Source: Dromiciops gliroides (taxonomy: Eukaryota > Chordata > Mammalia > Microbiotheria > Microbiotheriidae). From it: a DNA stretch of 64,000 nucleotides. The stretch's first letter is position 1, and each line of letters begins with the position of its first letter. Where the stretch lies: contig NC_057861.1 of assembly GCF_019393635.1 (NCBI RefSeq), forward strand, positions 726,508,232 through 726,572,231, in the 5' to 3' direction. Position numbers and translations under genes: made by a program. Under the pieces are notes generated by a model. The model ran no database searches. It saw only the letters and a program-made list of their open reading frames with translations, and had not been told where the DNA came from. Below are positions 1 through 11,014 of this stretch, piece by piece.

Positions 1-411
1 TCATTGTGTTCATATAGTTCCTGCATTTGTCTTGGCAAGTTTAGTTATTTTAAATGAAATTTCTTTCTATTTCTTTGCTGCTGGACTTTGTTGGTAATAT
101 ATAGAAATTCTGATGATTCGTGTGGGTTTATTTTTTTTATCCTGCAACATTGCTAAAGTTATTAATAATTTTAACAAGTTGTTTATTCTCTACAATTCTC
201 TAAATATACCATCATATCATTTACAAAGAATGATAGTTTTGTTTCCTCATTGGCTATTATAATTCTTTCATTTTTTCTTATTTTTATATCTAGCATTTTA
301 GTACAATATTGAATAATAGTGGTGATAATGGGCATCCTTGCTTCACTCCTGATTTTATTGGGAAGCTTCTAGCTTATCCCCTTTACAGATGCTTGCTAAT
401 GTTTTTAGACC
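1..411 (-). mobile_element. L1 LINE, ORF2 reverse-transcriptase part (antisense)
   Basis: Read on the minus strand this matches the reverse-transcriptase part of L1 ORF2. The same landmarks recur at 38.9-39.3 kb, where a minus-strand frame with GVKQGCSLSPLFF is still readable. Frames are broken by stops. The element continues at 854 after a retroviral LTR insertion and runs off the left edge of the window. Confidence 0.8.
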
Positions 412-853
412 TGTGAGGGGCTAAAATTCTAGCTGGTCTGTCTAAAATATCTAATGAGTGGTCGCCAACAAATTATAAGCTTTAGCATGAGTTTAGACTT
501 TTAAGCATTTATTAAGGAAAATAAGAATTTGGTGGAGAGAGAAAGGCCTAGATTCATCTATCTATCAAAGGGAGACTGCATTTTAGCTCCACTCTCCATG
601 AGAGTCCTCACAAAAGAGAGTGAGCCACCCCTCCTTCATCCCACAAGTCTCCTGTGAAACTGGCAACATTCCATCCACATGCATACACATCTCCAAGCTA
701 ATTGGCTGGGAGCCTTGATTGACAGTACCCACGAGCAAACATCACTTCCTGGCACCAAGGAAAGCTACATGGCTTGCCCTCAGACACCTTCTTCTCATGG
801 TGGAGCTTTCCTACAGTAACTCTCCAGCAGGTGGCATTATTCCAATCATTACA
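412..853 (-). mobile_element. Solo LTR, group A, inside L1
   Basis: This is a solo endogenous-retrovirus LTR on the minus strand. It begins TGTAATGATTGGAAT and ends near TTTTAGCCCCTCACA, with a reversed AATAAA-type signal in its 3' part. It is the same family as the copies at 6051 and 17707. It splits an L1 ORF2 fragment. I see no clear 4-base target duplication at this copy. No gag, pol or env sequence accompanies it. Confidence 0.78.
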
Positions 854-1830
854 TTCTGATATTACTTATAATTGTAAGTAAGACTCCACTTATGCCTATA
901 TTCTCTAGTGTTTTTAATAGGAATGGGTGTTATATTTTGTCAAAGGCTTTTTCTGCATCTTTTGAGATAGCAATATGATTTCTGTTGTTTTTGTTATTGT
1001 CAGTCATGCTGATAATTTTCCTCACATTCAACCAGGCCTACCTTCCTGGTATAAATCCCACTTAATCATAGTGGATGATCTTTGTGAAATATTGCTGTAA
1101 TCTCCTTGCTAGTAGTTTATTTAAAATTTTCTCATCAATATTCATTAGGGAATCTGATCTATAGTTTTCTTTCTTTTCACTTCCCTTCTCCTCCCCTTCC
1201 CTCCCCTCCCTTCTGCTTCATTCTTCTGAATTAGGTATCAGCAGCCTATTTGAGTTGTAAAAAGAATTTGGTAGGACTCCTTCAACTATTTTTCCAAATA
1301 GTTTATATAGTATTAGGATCAATTGTTCTTCAAATGTTTGGTGGAACTCACTTGTGAATCCATCTGGCTTTGTATATTTTTTCTTAGGGAGTTCATTGAT
1401 GGCTTGTTCAATTTCTTTTTCTAATATAGGGTTATTTACATAATCTATTACTTCTTCTGTTAATCTGGGCAGCTTATATTTTTGTAAATAATCATTAATT
1501 TTACTTACATTATCAGTTTTGCTGGCATATAATTGGGCAAAATAATGCCTAATAATAGTGTTAATTTCATCTTCATTGGTAGTGCATTAATGCTTTTCAT
1601 TTTTCATACTTGGAAACTTCTTTTTTTTCTATATCAAATTAACTACTGGTTTATCTATTTTATTTTGGCTTCCGCCCCTCTCTCCCCCTACCCCAATAAA
1701 ACCAGCTCCTACTTTTATTTATTACTTCAATGTATTTTTTTTTACTTTATTTTTATTAAACTCTCATTTGACTTTCAGAATTTCCATTTGGGTGTTTAAT
1801 TGCTCCTCAGTCTCCCAAAACACCATGAGG
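854..1830 (-). mobile_element. L1 LINE ORF2 continuation (antisense)
   Basis: This continues the L1 of bases 1-411 towards the amino-terminal side of the reverse transcriptase. Typical antisense L1 landmarks include the stretch around 930-990 and that around 1320-1400. A pyrimidine-rich expansion interrupts it at about 1175-1215. All frames are broken. Confidence 0.75.
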
Positions 1831-2400
1831 TAAGGCTTATTCCCCTTTATATAGTTTTGGAAAGTACAAGAGAACAAAGAACAAGAAACATCACAGATTG
1901 AAAACAATATGATTAATTACAAACTTTAAAGTATAATAGATAATAAAAACAATACAATTGAATGGAAGTCTGAAATGCAGTGCTAGCAATGACATTTCCA
2001 TCAATCTTGTTGCAAGGGGAAAACTCATTGGTGCTGTTTACCTACATAACTAGTTAGTGTCACAGAAATATGAGATCAGACTTTCTTGAAGGAGATCCAT
2101 TATTGCAGACATAACAGACTGAATTCCCTGGCATCCACCTGCACCCTTCAAGGATAACAATTTTTTTTTCTAATTATACAAGGACAACTAGTGATACAGA
2201 AGTAACATTTTTCTTTCAATTAAAGTGACTTGTAGGGAAACAACTTTTAAGTTTAACTTATAGAGGAAAACTGAACTTCTGGACTCATGAACTTCTGAAC
2301 TATAACTCAGACAGAAAAACATGGCTCAGGGAGTTACAGAATTGAATCAATTACAGAATAGATCAAATATAAAATACCAAATCAATATTTGATTTTCTCA
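1831..2400. other. Unassigned AT-rich stretch between L1 parts
   Basis: About 570 bases between L1 ORF2 and L1 ORF1/5' UTR sequence that I cannot assign. No long open frame, no terminal repeats and no simple-sequence run was recognised. It may be unrelated inserted DNA or a diverged ORF2/inter-ORF part. Confidence 0.4.
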
Positions 2401-3385
2401 ATATAAAAACGTAAATTATTTCACCTTATTGAGTCCTTTATGATTTCTCTTTCATGTTTACCTTTTTTTGCTTCTTTTGAGTCTTATATTGGAAAGTCAG
2501 CTTTTTATATTCAGCTCTGGTCTTTTCATAAGAAATGTTTTAAAGTCCTCAATTTCATTAAATATCCATTTTCCCCCTCAAAGGATTGTACTAGTTTTTC
2601 TGGGTAGGTTATCCTTGCTTATAATCCCACTGCTTCCAAAGTAGTGTGATCTGGAGAGAGGCATGATCTTTGGTCTCCTGGTCTGTGCTCTAGGTTTTTT
2701 TTTGTTGTTGTTGTTGTTTGGTTTTTGTTTGTTTGGTTTTTTTACCCAAGAAGGGTCCCTGATCTCCTGGGATTGCAATCTATATTACTCCTCAGGGTCC
2801 TTGCTCCCTTGGGAATGGAAATGAAAGTGTTCCTCATGGTCCCTGATTCCTTGGGACCAGAAGTGACACTGTTTCTTAGAGTCCTTGGTTCCTTTTGACA
2901 GAAAATAATACTGCTCCTCAGGGCCCTGCTCACTCTTAACCAAAAGTGTTCCTCTTTGCTCTTGAACTGTAACCTAAAAGTGGGTATATTCAGTGGAACT
3001 GCCAAACAGTGTCCAATCCTACGTCCAGTGCTAACACAGGGGGGTCCTCGTAATCTCTTTCTGATCAGCTGCCAGGACCCCTTACCTTCTCTTGCTTGGG
3101 AACTCCCAAACCTGCTGCTGCCTTTGTTGCCACCACCTAGTCTCACTACTGGCATTTCATCCATGTGGGCTCTAGGCTAACCTTCACCTCCGTGTCACAG
3201 ATCTCTTTTTCCAATCTCCTAATATATGTCTTAGACTGGAAGAATTTCTCACCATGTGTTTGTTAGCTCTGCCACTCCAGAATTTTACTTGAGGTGTTAT
3301 TTAAAAGTTGTTTGGAGAGGAATGTTGGGAGGGCTCAGCTGACTGACTGCATTACTCCACCATCTTGCTTCCACCACTACATCTT
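2401..3385 (-). mobile_element. L1 LINE: ORF1 end and 5' UTR with 42-bp repeats (antisense)
   Basis: Bases 2400-2640 resemble the carboxy end of L1 ORF1 in antisense. Bases 2640-3385 match the L1 5' UTR seen again at 43.87-44.63 kb and end at CCACCATCTTG near 3375, the complement of the usual L1 start CAAGATGG. Between 2752 and 2954 there are about five imperfect 42-base units. On the minus strand they are open as a 14-residue repeat of the form K-E-x-R-T-L-R-N. A 140-codon minus-strand frame (2742-3164) covers this part. Confidence 0.7.
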
Positions 3386-3389
3386 TAAA

Positions 3390-4160
3390 TTAAAAAGAAA
3401 TTTGCTATATGAAAGCATTTACTTTGTCATAAGATAAGTGCCATGTGACACCAAAGGCTCAGTTCTTTCAAAAGATAAAAATATATGTAATATAGTTTTC
3501 AAAATGGAAGTGGGTTTACTGAATAAAGTGGAAAATATATATTTTTAAATGTACTATAGAACACACAGACTCATCATGGCTTCATCTGTCTCTACCACTC
3601 TAGGTGAGGAAATCCCACCTTAGATGCATACATTTTCTTGACCAGGATTCACCAGATTCTAGGGTCAGGCCAATAAAGTAGCTAGCAATTGAATCATGAT
3701 ACTTTGTGTTTTGACATGTCATTACACAGAACTTCAGAAAAGGAATGAGTTTGTTTTCAATATTGTTTGTTAGCATAATACTATTATAATTTGTAAAACA
3801 TAACTCTGAAGTTGTAGAGGGAACCATTCAGTCCAGGAGATGGTAGGAGCATAAGCTTCTTTGCTGCCTTATTACCAATATTAATACCTACAAGGGAGTA
3901 GAGGAGAAGACTGTGAACAGGAGGATGAAAGAACAGATAATGTCCAACATGGCTTCTACCCATAGGCCATGACCTAGGAATGGGCTAAGTTCCCTTTTTG
4001 ATCCTTTCCAGAGGACTGTTGGAGAATCTTCTATAGACCTTTGCACCCCTGATTTAGACCTGTCATGTATCCAGCACAAATAATACATAGCAACACTTAC
4101 TTTCCTTTGTTTTTCTTTCCTTGAAAGATGAAAAAGTATTGCCTGCCCTCTAAGTCATCT
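3390..4160. other. Unassigned intergenic sequence
   Basis: No gene, SINE or LINE recognised. Short open frames on both strands lack any familiar motif. Confidence 0.4.
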
Positions 4161-4356
4161 TTATCAAGCCTGGCCCTATATCAGCCTGTTGTCAATTTCT
4201 GTGCATTTGCTATCCCATGCCTAGAATGCATTCCCCTCTTTGACTTCACCTTTCAGAATCCCCACCTTCCTTCAATGTTGATCTGAAGTACTACCCCATA
4301 TCAGAAACCTATCTTAATTCCTCCTGTTGTGAGTTCCTTCCCCCAGGAAATTACTT

Positions 4357-4384
4357 TGTGTGTGTGTGTGTGTGTGTGTTTGTG
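4357..4384. repeat. (TG)n microsatellite
   Basis: About 14 TG dinucleotides with one interruption, directly before the poly(T) side of a minus-strand SINE. Confidence 0.9.
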
Positions 4385-4386
4385 TA

Positions 4387-4531
4387 TTTTTTTTTAGTGA
4401 GGCAATTGGGGTTAAGTGACTTGCTCAGGGTCACACAGCTAGTAAGTGTTAAGTGTCTGAGGCTGGATTTGAACTCAGGTACTCCTGACTCCAGGGCCAG
4501 TGCTCTATCCACTGCACCATCTAGCTGCCCC
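4387..4531 (-). mobile_element. Marsupial tRNA-derived SINE
   Basis: A full-length minus-strand copy: poly(T), then AGTGAGGCAATTGGGGTTAA, the box-B complement GGATTTGAAC, and the head complement CTAGCTGCCCC at the right end. The family looks like the marsupial tRNA-headed MIR/WSINE-type SINE mobilised by L1; the exact family name is not certain. Confidence 0.9.
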
Positions 4532-5339
4532 GTGTATATATAATTAAATACATATATATTTGTATTTAATTTTCTATGTACCTATTGTTTTTGTCCAATA
4601 GAATTTATATTCAACATATGTATACTTTGTATGATATATACCATATATACATTTAATTTTTTGTGTACATATTTTTTTTGTCCAATAGAAGATACACTCT
4701 TTTTGTCTACTTTCCTTAACAGTCAGCACTATGTGTGGCACACAGTAGATACCTAACAACATTTGTTAAAAACAATCAAAACTGAATGCTGTGAAATTAT
4801 AATTACAAAACAAGGCCTCAAAGAAAAGGTATGAGATGGTAACTCCCTACCTTCTTTGTAGAGATGAGTATAGAATATTGTATATAATATCAAACTTTTC
4901 TTGATGTGTTTGGTTCAACTGGATTTTTTTTTATTCTTTGTTATAAGGCATGGCTCATTGGGAAAAGGAAAGAAGAGGGACATTTTGGGGGAATGTAGGT
5001 GATGTAAAAACAAAAGATAGCAATAAATTTTTTTAAAAAAATAAATGCATGTTGAATTGAAATTAGAATGAATCCCAAAACAGGACAATGAGCACTTTAA
5101 AATTAATAATAGTGAGTCCATAGCTTGTACAAAACACTCCAGGAGGTTAATTTACATCTCAGAGAGAAACTCCAGTCTGGTGTCTTAATCTCAAGCTGAG
5201 GAAGGTAATGTAAAGCCAAAAGTAAACCCATGTAATTAGTAGTGTGGTTGGAAGGAGGTCATGGAGAAAACTCATGCCAAATAAATTCCCTTGACTTCTT
5301 ATAGAGATAGGCAGAATTATGAAATAGAGTTAGAACAAG

Positions 5340-5425
5340 ATTCATTCAGGCTGAGTGTAGATGCTAGCTCTGTCACTTTGGGCAGGTCGCTTTACTCCTA
5401 TGGCATAGAAAACTCTGAAAAGCAA
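5340..5425 (+). mobile_element. MIR fragment
   Basis: The segment reading roughly 'tagctctgtcactttgggca' resembles the CORE part of a MIR element. It is short and diverged. Confidence 0.45.
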
Positions 5426-5496
5426 AGGTATTATTGAGTTTGGCCCAATAGGATAGCTTGTGGCATTGGCTCTAGAGAATAAGAAAGGTCAGAAAA

Positions 5497-5648
5497 GGGG
5501 CAGCTAGGTGACGCAGTGGATAGAGCACTGGCCCTGGAGTCAGGAGTTCCTGAGTTCAAATCCGGCCTCAGACACTTAACACTTAACTAGCTGTGTGACC
5601 CTGGGCAAGTCACTTAACCCCAATTGCCTCACTAAAAAAAAAAAAAAA
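5497..5648 (+). mobile_element. Marsupial tRNA-derived SINE with clear target duplication
   Basis: Complete copy from GGGGCAGCTAGGTGACGCAG to poly(A). The 15-base target duplication AGAAAGGTCAGAAAA is present at 5482-5496 and 5649-5663, a hallmark of L1-type target-primed insertion. Mismatches to the other copies are few. Confidence 0.95.
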
Positions 5649-6050
5649 AGAAAGGTCAGAAAAGAAAAAAAAAAAAGGAGGTAATAGCCCTGAAACACCT
5701 GTGTATTTTTCTCTCCAGCCACTTGCATAGGACTAAGAGGGAGACTTGAACCAGTCTGCAGACCTGAATCCTCTGCCCTTGCTTATGGAAAGGAGAATAA
5801 TAATTGGAATGGATTCAGAGCCAGCAAGGACACTATGACTATCTAAAGCTTTTTCCTCCCTGCATCAAACAAAAGAAGAAGGTTTGGGTCTTAGCTCCCC
5901 AACTAAAAGGTTTGGGATGGAAGAAGTCTCAGAGGAGCCTCAGGTACCTACCTTATCCAGTGGGTGCATATTTGGTTTTATTGCATTTCTTCTATGGTCC
6001 TAATAGCTAGTGGTTTTATATGCTTCAAGGTTTACAAATTACTTTACAAA

Positions 6051-6422
6051 TGTTAAGGGCTAAAATTCTAGCTAAACTGTCTAAAATCTAATGAGTGGTC
6101 GCCAATAAATTATAAACTTTAGCAAGAGTTAGACTTTTAAGTATTTATTAAGGAGAATAAGAATTTGGTAAAGAGAGAGAGAAAGGCCTAAATTCATCTA
6201 TCTATTAAAGGGAGAGCACATTTCTTGCACCCTTCTCCACCAGTGTCCTCAGGAAAAAGAGCCAGTCAGAGCACCAGGCTCCCCCCTTCTTCCTCCCACC
6301 AGCAAATGTCACTTCCTGACACCAAAGAAAAGACTCCTGGTCTTGCCCTCAAATACCTTCACTTCATGGTGGAGCTTTACTACAGTAAATCTCCAGCAGG
6401 TGGCATCATTCCAATCGTTACA
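6051..6422 (-). mobile_element. Solo LTR, group A, with 4-bp target duplication
   Basis: A 372-base solo LTR on the minus strand: starts TGTAACGATTGGAATGATGC and ends AATTTTAGCCCTTAACA. Perfect 4-base direct repeats CAAA flank it (6047-6050 and 6423-6426). A 4-base duplication is typical of gammaretrovirus-like class I endogenous retroviruses. The reversed polyadenylation signal lies at about 6147. No internal viral genes are present, so it arose by LTR-LTR recombination. Confidence 0.88.
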
Positions 6423-6731
6423 CAAACATTACCTCATTTTATTCTCACAACAATCTTGGAGGCAGAAGCTATTGTGACTTGACCATGGTGACACACAGTA
6501 AGTATCAGCGTCTGGATCTGAACTCAGATATTCCCGACTCCAGGCCCAGTGTTCTACTCAGGAAAATGAGTGGAAAAGTGGATAGCAGCACCACAAGCTA
6601 AGAGTACAGATAAATCCACACTCACCACACTCCAAAATTAGCTATCACTATGTCAATGTCACTCACCTTTTACCTTGACAATTTTAATAAACTCATAACT
6701 GTTCTCCTTAACTCCAATATTTTTCTGGTTA

Positions 6732-7296
6732 TGTCATGGGGAAAATAGGGTAGGGGGTTGGGTAGGGGTAGGTGTTTGAGGTCCTTAGGAATTCCTCTTT
6801 AAAGAATTACACCCTCTTGCACACAAAAGCAATTAAAATAGGATAGTAGTTTATTTAGGGGCAAGGGAAGGGAAGGGAAACCAAGAGAGAAATCCTTGGA
6901 CTTCTTCTCATGGGGAGAAAGGCATGGCACAGAGCATGGCTCTGAGATACCAATCTCCTCGAGCACGAGACCGGCAGATACTTTTATAGAGGACTTATGG
7001 GGGTGACCATCTGACTGGAAAGTTCCCTTAGTGAGGGAGGACCATGGCTGGAGGAATTGGGTGAGGGGTGGATGCAGATCTCTCAAGCCATCTCTACACA
7101 AAGGCAGCAGCCACACCCAAACTTATCTCCCCAGGGGTGGAGGAGACTTGAATGAAGGGTCAGGTCTGGGAGCTAGCTCAGTGGGATCTGTTTCCACTTA
7201 TCTCTTCAGGTGTGTCTGTCCTTGGGTTTAGTTTCTCAAGGAGAAGTTTCCTTGATGTGTCCCATAGAACTTCTGGGGTGCTCTGGGCCCATAACA
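6732..7296 (-). mobile_element. Solo LTR, second family
   Basis: On the minus strand this begins TGTTATGGGCCC at 7296. It has a TATA box (CTATAAAAG, about 6981-6973) and an AATAAA signal about 120 bases later (about 6855-6850), and ends CCCCATGACA at 6732. The order U3-TATA-R-AATAAA-U5 is that of a retroviral LTR of about 565 bases. It is not similar to the LTRs at 412, 6051 or 13345. I found no matching target duplication, so the ends are uncertain by a few bases. Confidence 0.7.
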
Positions 7297-7335
7297 CTCC
7301 AATCCATCCTTGGTATAGCCACCAAAACTATCTTT

Positions 7336-7490
7336 TTTTTTTTTTTTTTTTTTGGTGAGGCAATTGGTGTTAAGTGACTTGCCCAGAGTCACACAGCTAG
7401 TAAGTGCTAAGTGTCTGAGGCCGGATTTGAACTCAGGTACTCCTGATTCCAGGGCTGGTGCTTTATCCAATGCACCATCTAGCTGCCCCC
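7336..7490 (-). mobile_element. Marsupial tRNA-derived SINE
   Basis: Full-length minus-strand copy flanked by the target duplication AAAACTATCTTT at 7324-7335 and 7491-7502. It sits at the 5' side of an L2/CR1-like LINE fragment. Confidence 0.93.
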
Positions 7491-7502
7491 AAAACTATCT
7501 TT

Positions 7503-7935
7503 CTAAAAAGTAGGACTGAATGTTTTACTCTCTTTTGCCATCCCAGTACAGTGGATCCCCAATACCTAGTAGATGAGGTACAAATTGCTTGGCCTCACGT
7601 TTAAAGTGCTCAACAATCTGACTTCAACACGCCTTTCCAGTCTTCCTTCATATGACCTTCCTTCACCCCCTTTGTGTTGGAACCAAGCTAGGCTACCAGC
7701 ATGCCACATGCTGGCTCCAGGAATTCACATCCACCCAGGCCACCCAAAGTGCCCAAAATGCCCTCGAATTTCCTCTATACTTCTACAAATCAAAGCTCAG
7801 TTCAGGTGCCAAATCAATATAAAATTGTCCCTGATGTCACCAGAACATATTCCATCCTCCTGTGTTCCTAGACTACTTTATCTGGATTTCTTCTTTGCTT
7901 CCATGGAATTCTACCTTTCAGATTACTGATCTATA
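7503..7935 (+). mobile_element. L2/CR1-clade LINE 3' region
   Basis: The stretch resembles the carboxy-terminal coding region and 3' UTR of L2-type LINEs on the plus strand (for example TGCTCAACAATCTGACTTCA and the 'cttcctcctgtgttcctaga' type text). A 118-codon open frame at 7573-7929 is a chance leftover of this relic; it shows no intact domain. Confidence 0.55.
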
Positions 7936-7962
7936 TACATTTCACACCCTGGCTCCAATTAG

Positions 7963-8082
7963 GAAGCCACGCTTACTATGTGCCAGGAAGCCACACTAAC
8001 TATGTGCCAGGAAGCCACACTTACTATGTGCCAGGAAGCCACACTTACTATGTGCCAGGAAAACACACTTGGTATGTGCCAG
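7963..8082 (+). repeat. 24-bp minisatellite, five units
   Basis: Five head-to-tail 24-base units of the form GAAGCCACACTTACTATGTG+CCAG, at 7963, 7987, 8011, 8035 and 8059. The last unit is the most diverged. The unit derives from the 'ttactatgtgccaggcactg' part of a common LINE 3' end, which follows directly at 8083-8150. An open frame reads it as an 8-residue repeat GSHTYYVP, with no sign of being a real protein. Confidence 0.93.
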
Positions 8083-8160
8083 GCACTGTGCTAAGTGCTG
8101 AGAATCCAAAGGCAAAAAATATAGTCTCTGTCCTCAGGGAGAGAGCACTACCTCAGAGGA
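8083..8160 (+). mobile_element. LINE-derived fragment (GCACTGTGCTAAGTGCTG type)
   Basis: Carries the widespread mammalian repeat text GCACTGTGCTAAGTGCTGAG followed by a 'tccctgccctcaaggagct'-like line. Probably from the 3' part of an L2/L3-type LINE; related copies occur at 10570, 11020, 24505, 34635, 48730 and 51300. Confidence 0.55.
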
Positions 8161-8574
8161 GAAATTTGAATCCTGCTCTACTTACTTAAGAGCCTAAGCT
8201 CATTCCTCTACTGTCTTCCTCTGTGGACCTTTGTTTCCCCATCTGAAAAAATAAGTTATCCAGACTAACATCCCTTATATCTCTAAAATCCTGTGTCAGA
8301 GGCAGGACAATGTGGTGGGCAGAGCAGTAAACTGAGTCAGAAAATCTGTATTTCTCACTGTGAATTTAGTTAAGACAGTCTCTAAATGAAAATTTCTTTA
8401 TCTGTCATAATGACAGAATGACATAAGGACGAAATGACATGTCATTGTATCTCCAGAACCTAACAGTGCCTGGTATATAGAACTGTGCTTAAATATTTTT
8501 TGATTGATTGGAAACTTAGAATTGATTCATTCATTCATTCAAAGAACTGTGAGTGCATGTTATGTTCAAGGCTA

Positions 8575-8790
8575 CATGCACTACCTATGTAATCCTGCCT
8601 CAGATACTTACTTGCAGATGACCCCAAGCAAGTCACTTAAACTCTCTTGCCTCAGTTTCCTCATATTCCAGGGAATAATAGTAGTACCTATCTCTCCGGG
8701 TTTTTGCAAAGATCTAATGATATAATGTATATAAAGACATTTGCCAACATGAAAAGCTCTCTATAACTGTTATTGTTGTTAATAATAATA
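8575..8790 (+). mobile_element. MIR element
   Basis: MIR CORE features in order: 'caagtcacttaaactctctt', 'gcctcagtttcctcat', a run of ATA/GTA near 8690 and a TTATTGTTGTTAATAATAAT tail at 8770-8790. Confidence 0.75.
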
Positions 8791-8934
8791 ATAAATCTAT
8801 AAGAATCACAAGTGATCAAACTGCTTTGAAAAGTATAAGGCCATAACCATAAATATAAAGCATTTATGACTATGTTTTACATTTTAATCAACATCTTTAA
8901 GTCTGATTAACAGATGTCCATCTGAATTGGTCAT

Positions 8935-9075
8935 AGGACTTATTTGATTTAAAATTGGAGGGGATCATAAAGGTCATCTAGGTTAACCTTTTCATTTTAC
9001 TAAGGTCCAGAAAGTTCCATGTCTTACTCCAGGCTTCTACACCTGCACTGTGTCAGAGTCAGCACCTGTGACCTC
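8935..9075 (-). mobile_element. MIR-like fragment
   Basis: The sequence around 'ggggatcataaaggtcatct' and the following 'ttcattttactaaggtccag' matches the antisense 3' part of marsupial MIR-type SINEs. Diverged. Confidence 0.5.
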
Positions 9076-9249
9076 AAATCAGGACTCTTTCCAAGGCACT
9101 ATGCTAACACCTGGAGATTTTCCCATTTCTTTTCCCCTCTACCTTGCTTCCACCCCCACCCCCACCCCCCCACCATCTTCTCCCACTGAAGAGTTCCTAC
9201 CAGGGCTGTTATTGGGGGGAGGGGCCCAAGCCAGTCATGCTTCATTCCC

Positions 9250-9835
9250 CTCCTGGCTCTGCTTCTGACTTCCCAGACTTTGTCTCATCTGCCACCTCAC
9301 TCTAGAACTTCCCTCAATGCTTTGTGCCTCTTCATTCTAGAATATCCATTTGTCCCTATGACCTCACCCTATAGCATCCTTCCACCATGATCGCCCCCTC
9401 TCCTATGGATGAGTTCCTCCTGGGGCCTTAATTTTGGCAAAAGGTCCAGGACAGACAACCTTTATTTTCCTCCTGGCTCTGCTGGCTTTCCAGAATTCAA
9501 CACCATCCTCTCACCATGGGTGCCCTCCTCCTCACCCTGACACTTTTAAGCTCACTGTTTTTGTTCTCTTCATTCCTTAAAAGTATGCTCTTTGGGGCAG
9601 CTAGGTGGCACAATGGATAGAGCACCGGCCCTGGATTCAGGAGGACCTGAGTTCAAATTTGGCCTCAGACACTTGACACTTACTAACTGTGTGACCCTGG
9701 GCAAGTCACTTAACCCCAATTGCCTCACCAAAAAAAAAAAAGTACACTCCTTGAGGGCAGGAAATGCTTTCTTTTGGCTTGTATTTCCAGTGCTTAGCAC
9801 AATGTCTGGCACATAATAGGACCCTTAAAAGTCCT
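9250..9835 (+). mobile_element. L2/CR1-clade LINE 3' end, split by a SINE
   Basis: Bases 9285-9590 and 9742-9835 form one LINE 3' end. The closing part carries 'cactccttgagggcaggaaa' and 'cttagcacaatgtctggcac', the usual L2-type terminus. The SINE at 9594 lies between. Confidence 0.6.
9594..9741 (+). mobile_element. Marsupial tRNA-derived SINE
   Basis: Full-length plus-strand copy ending in 11 or more A. The target duplication AAAAGTATGCTCTT / AAAAGTACACTCCTT flanks it with two differences. Confidence 0.92.
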
Positions 9836-10069
9836 TATTACCTTACTTTACCTGTCTATATCCATGTTAAAATTGAACTTAAATGGAAACAACAATGCCT
9901 ATCCTCCAATATATGTGTAGTACATAAGACCTGAGGTTCATTCTCTCAACCTTCACTTATACTGTCAGGTTGGGTCCTCACAGTTCTGCTAATTCTCTTT
10001 AGTGTTCTAGATTTAACTATAAGTGGTTGGAGGCTATGGTTTTCTGCTACTATTGTTCTTGAGCCCATA

Positions 10070-10880
10070 CCTACTGTGTTCCCCTAAGTATCAATAACTA
10101 ATTAATATCTCCCCAATATCTATTTGATCACTTGATTTCCTCAAAATCAATTAACTAATTAACCTCTATGAGCTTTTAAAAAAGGATATTTACTGCAAAA
10201 GTACAGCAAGATTAGAAACATAAAAACAATGCTCTACTCAGGGTATACTCTACTTATCTACTCAATTCTTGGGAGAATGACTCAAACTTAAAGGAGTTTC
10301 TGAAAAACAAAAAGTCCCACAATGTTAACTTCTTAATATAGAATAGATAATGAACAAGTTGCTCCCTTGCTTGCCAAACATAGTGTCTTAGCTGCTGAGT
10401 TGATTCACTGCTGAGCTGGATCAAGCAGATTGCTCCCGAAGGTTGGCTCCTCTCTGGACTCAGTTGTTGCAGCTATTGAAAAACTCTACTATAGACTCCA
10501 ATTGCTGAACCTCTGGTGACTCTTTCAATGTTTCAAAGCTCAAAAGAGTGCAACCTGGTCCATTCCATCTCCAATACTCATTCAATTCAATAAACACTTA
10601 CCAAGCACCTACTCAGTGCCAGGCACTGTGCCTTAAGCTCTTAAGCTGGGGATGCAAAAAAAAAGGAAAAAGAAAATCCCTGCCCTCAAGGATCTTACAA
10701 TCTAATATGGGGAGAGTAGCATGCAAACATATATACAAAGCAACTTCCTACAGATAGGACATAATTAACAGAGAGAAGGCACCAATTCTATCATTCACCT
10801 AAAACCAGGAACAAAACAGACACAAAGAAACAAGAAACCATATATTAACTGCCACATAGTACTTGGGTGGAGGGTTCAAA
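10070..10880. other. Possible diverged LTR sequence
   Basis: Bases 10170-10210 (TTTACTGCAAAAGTACAGCAAG) and the surrounding sequence have the look of an LTR read on the minus strand, but I could not define both ends or a duplication. A LINE-derived piece lies inside it at 10570-10765. Low confidence. Confidence 0.25.
10570..10765 (+). mobile_element. LINE-derived fragment (AGTGCCAGGCACTGTGCC type)
   Basis: Reads AACACTTACCAAGCACCTAC, AGTGCCAGGCACTGTGCC, and 'tccctgccctcaaggatctt', the same repeat as at 24505 and 51300. Confidence 0.6.
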
Positions 10881-11014
10881 GGCAGCCTCTTCAAGCAACT
10901 GCCACTGCCGCTCTCTCTCCCTTCCCTGCCCCAATCTCGATGCCCACAGTATTTCGTCTTTCTCTTCACTTAAAGGCAGTAAAGGAAGAAAGAGATGTTT
11001 TTCCATCCCAATCT

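Larger units (their letters stand above)
4165..4770 (+). mobile_element. L2/CR1-clade LINE 3' end, split by a SINE
   Basis: Bases 4190-4330 resemble the carboxy-terminal and 3' UTR part of mammalian L2-type LINEs (the CATGCCTAGAATGCATTCCC block at 4216-4235). The 3' terminal part, with the 'cacagtagatacctaacaac' type of ending, lies at 4680-4765. A TG microsatellite (4357-4380) and a SINE (4387-4531) separate the two halves. Confidence 0.55.

Noticed and set aside
5497..5570. tRNA genes in the SINE heads
   Set aside because: The heads carry box-B-like GTTCAAATCC but belong to interspersed SINEs with poly(A) and target duplications; none folds as an intact tRNA by eye.
7963..8082. CRISPR-like array
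   Set aside because: Direct 24-base units without spacers, in vertebrate DNA; a minisatellite.
9570..9816. Open frames on both strands with LGLSDLPRVTQLVSVKCLRP or its mirror, repeated at many sites
   Set aside because: These are translations of the SINE itself (also at 13091, 21342, 27237, 46288, 51857 and others), not genes.
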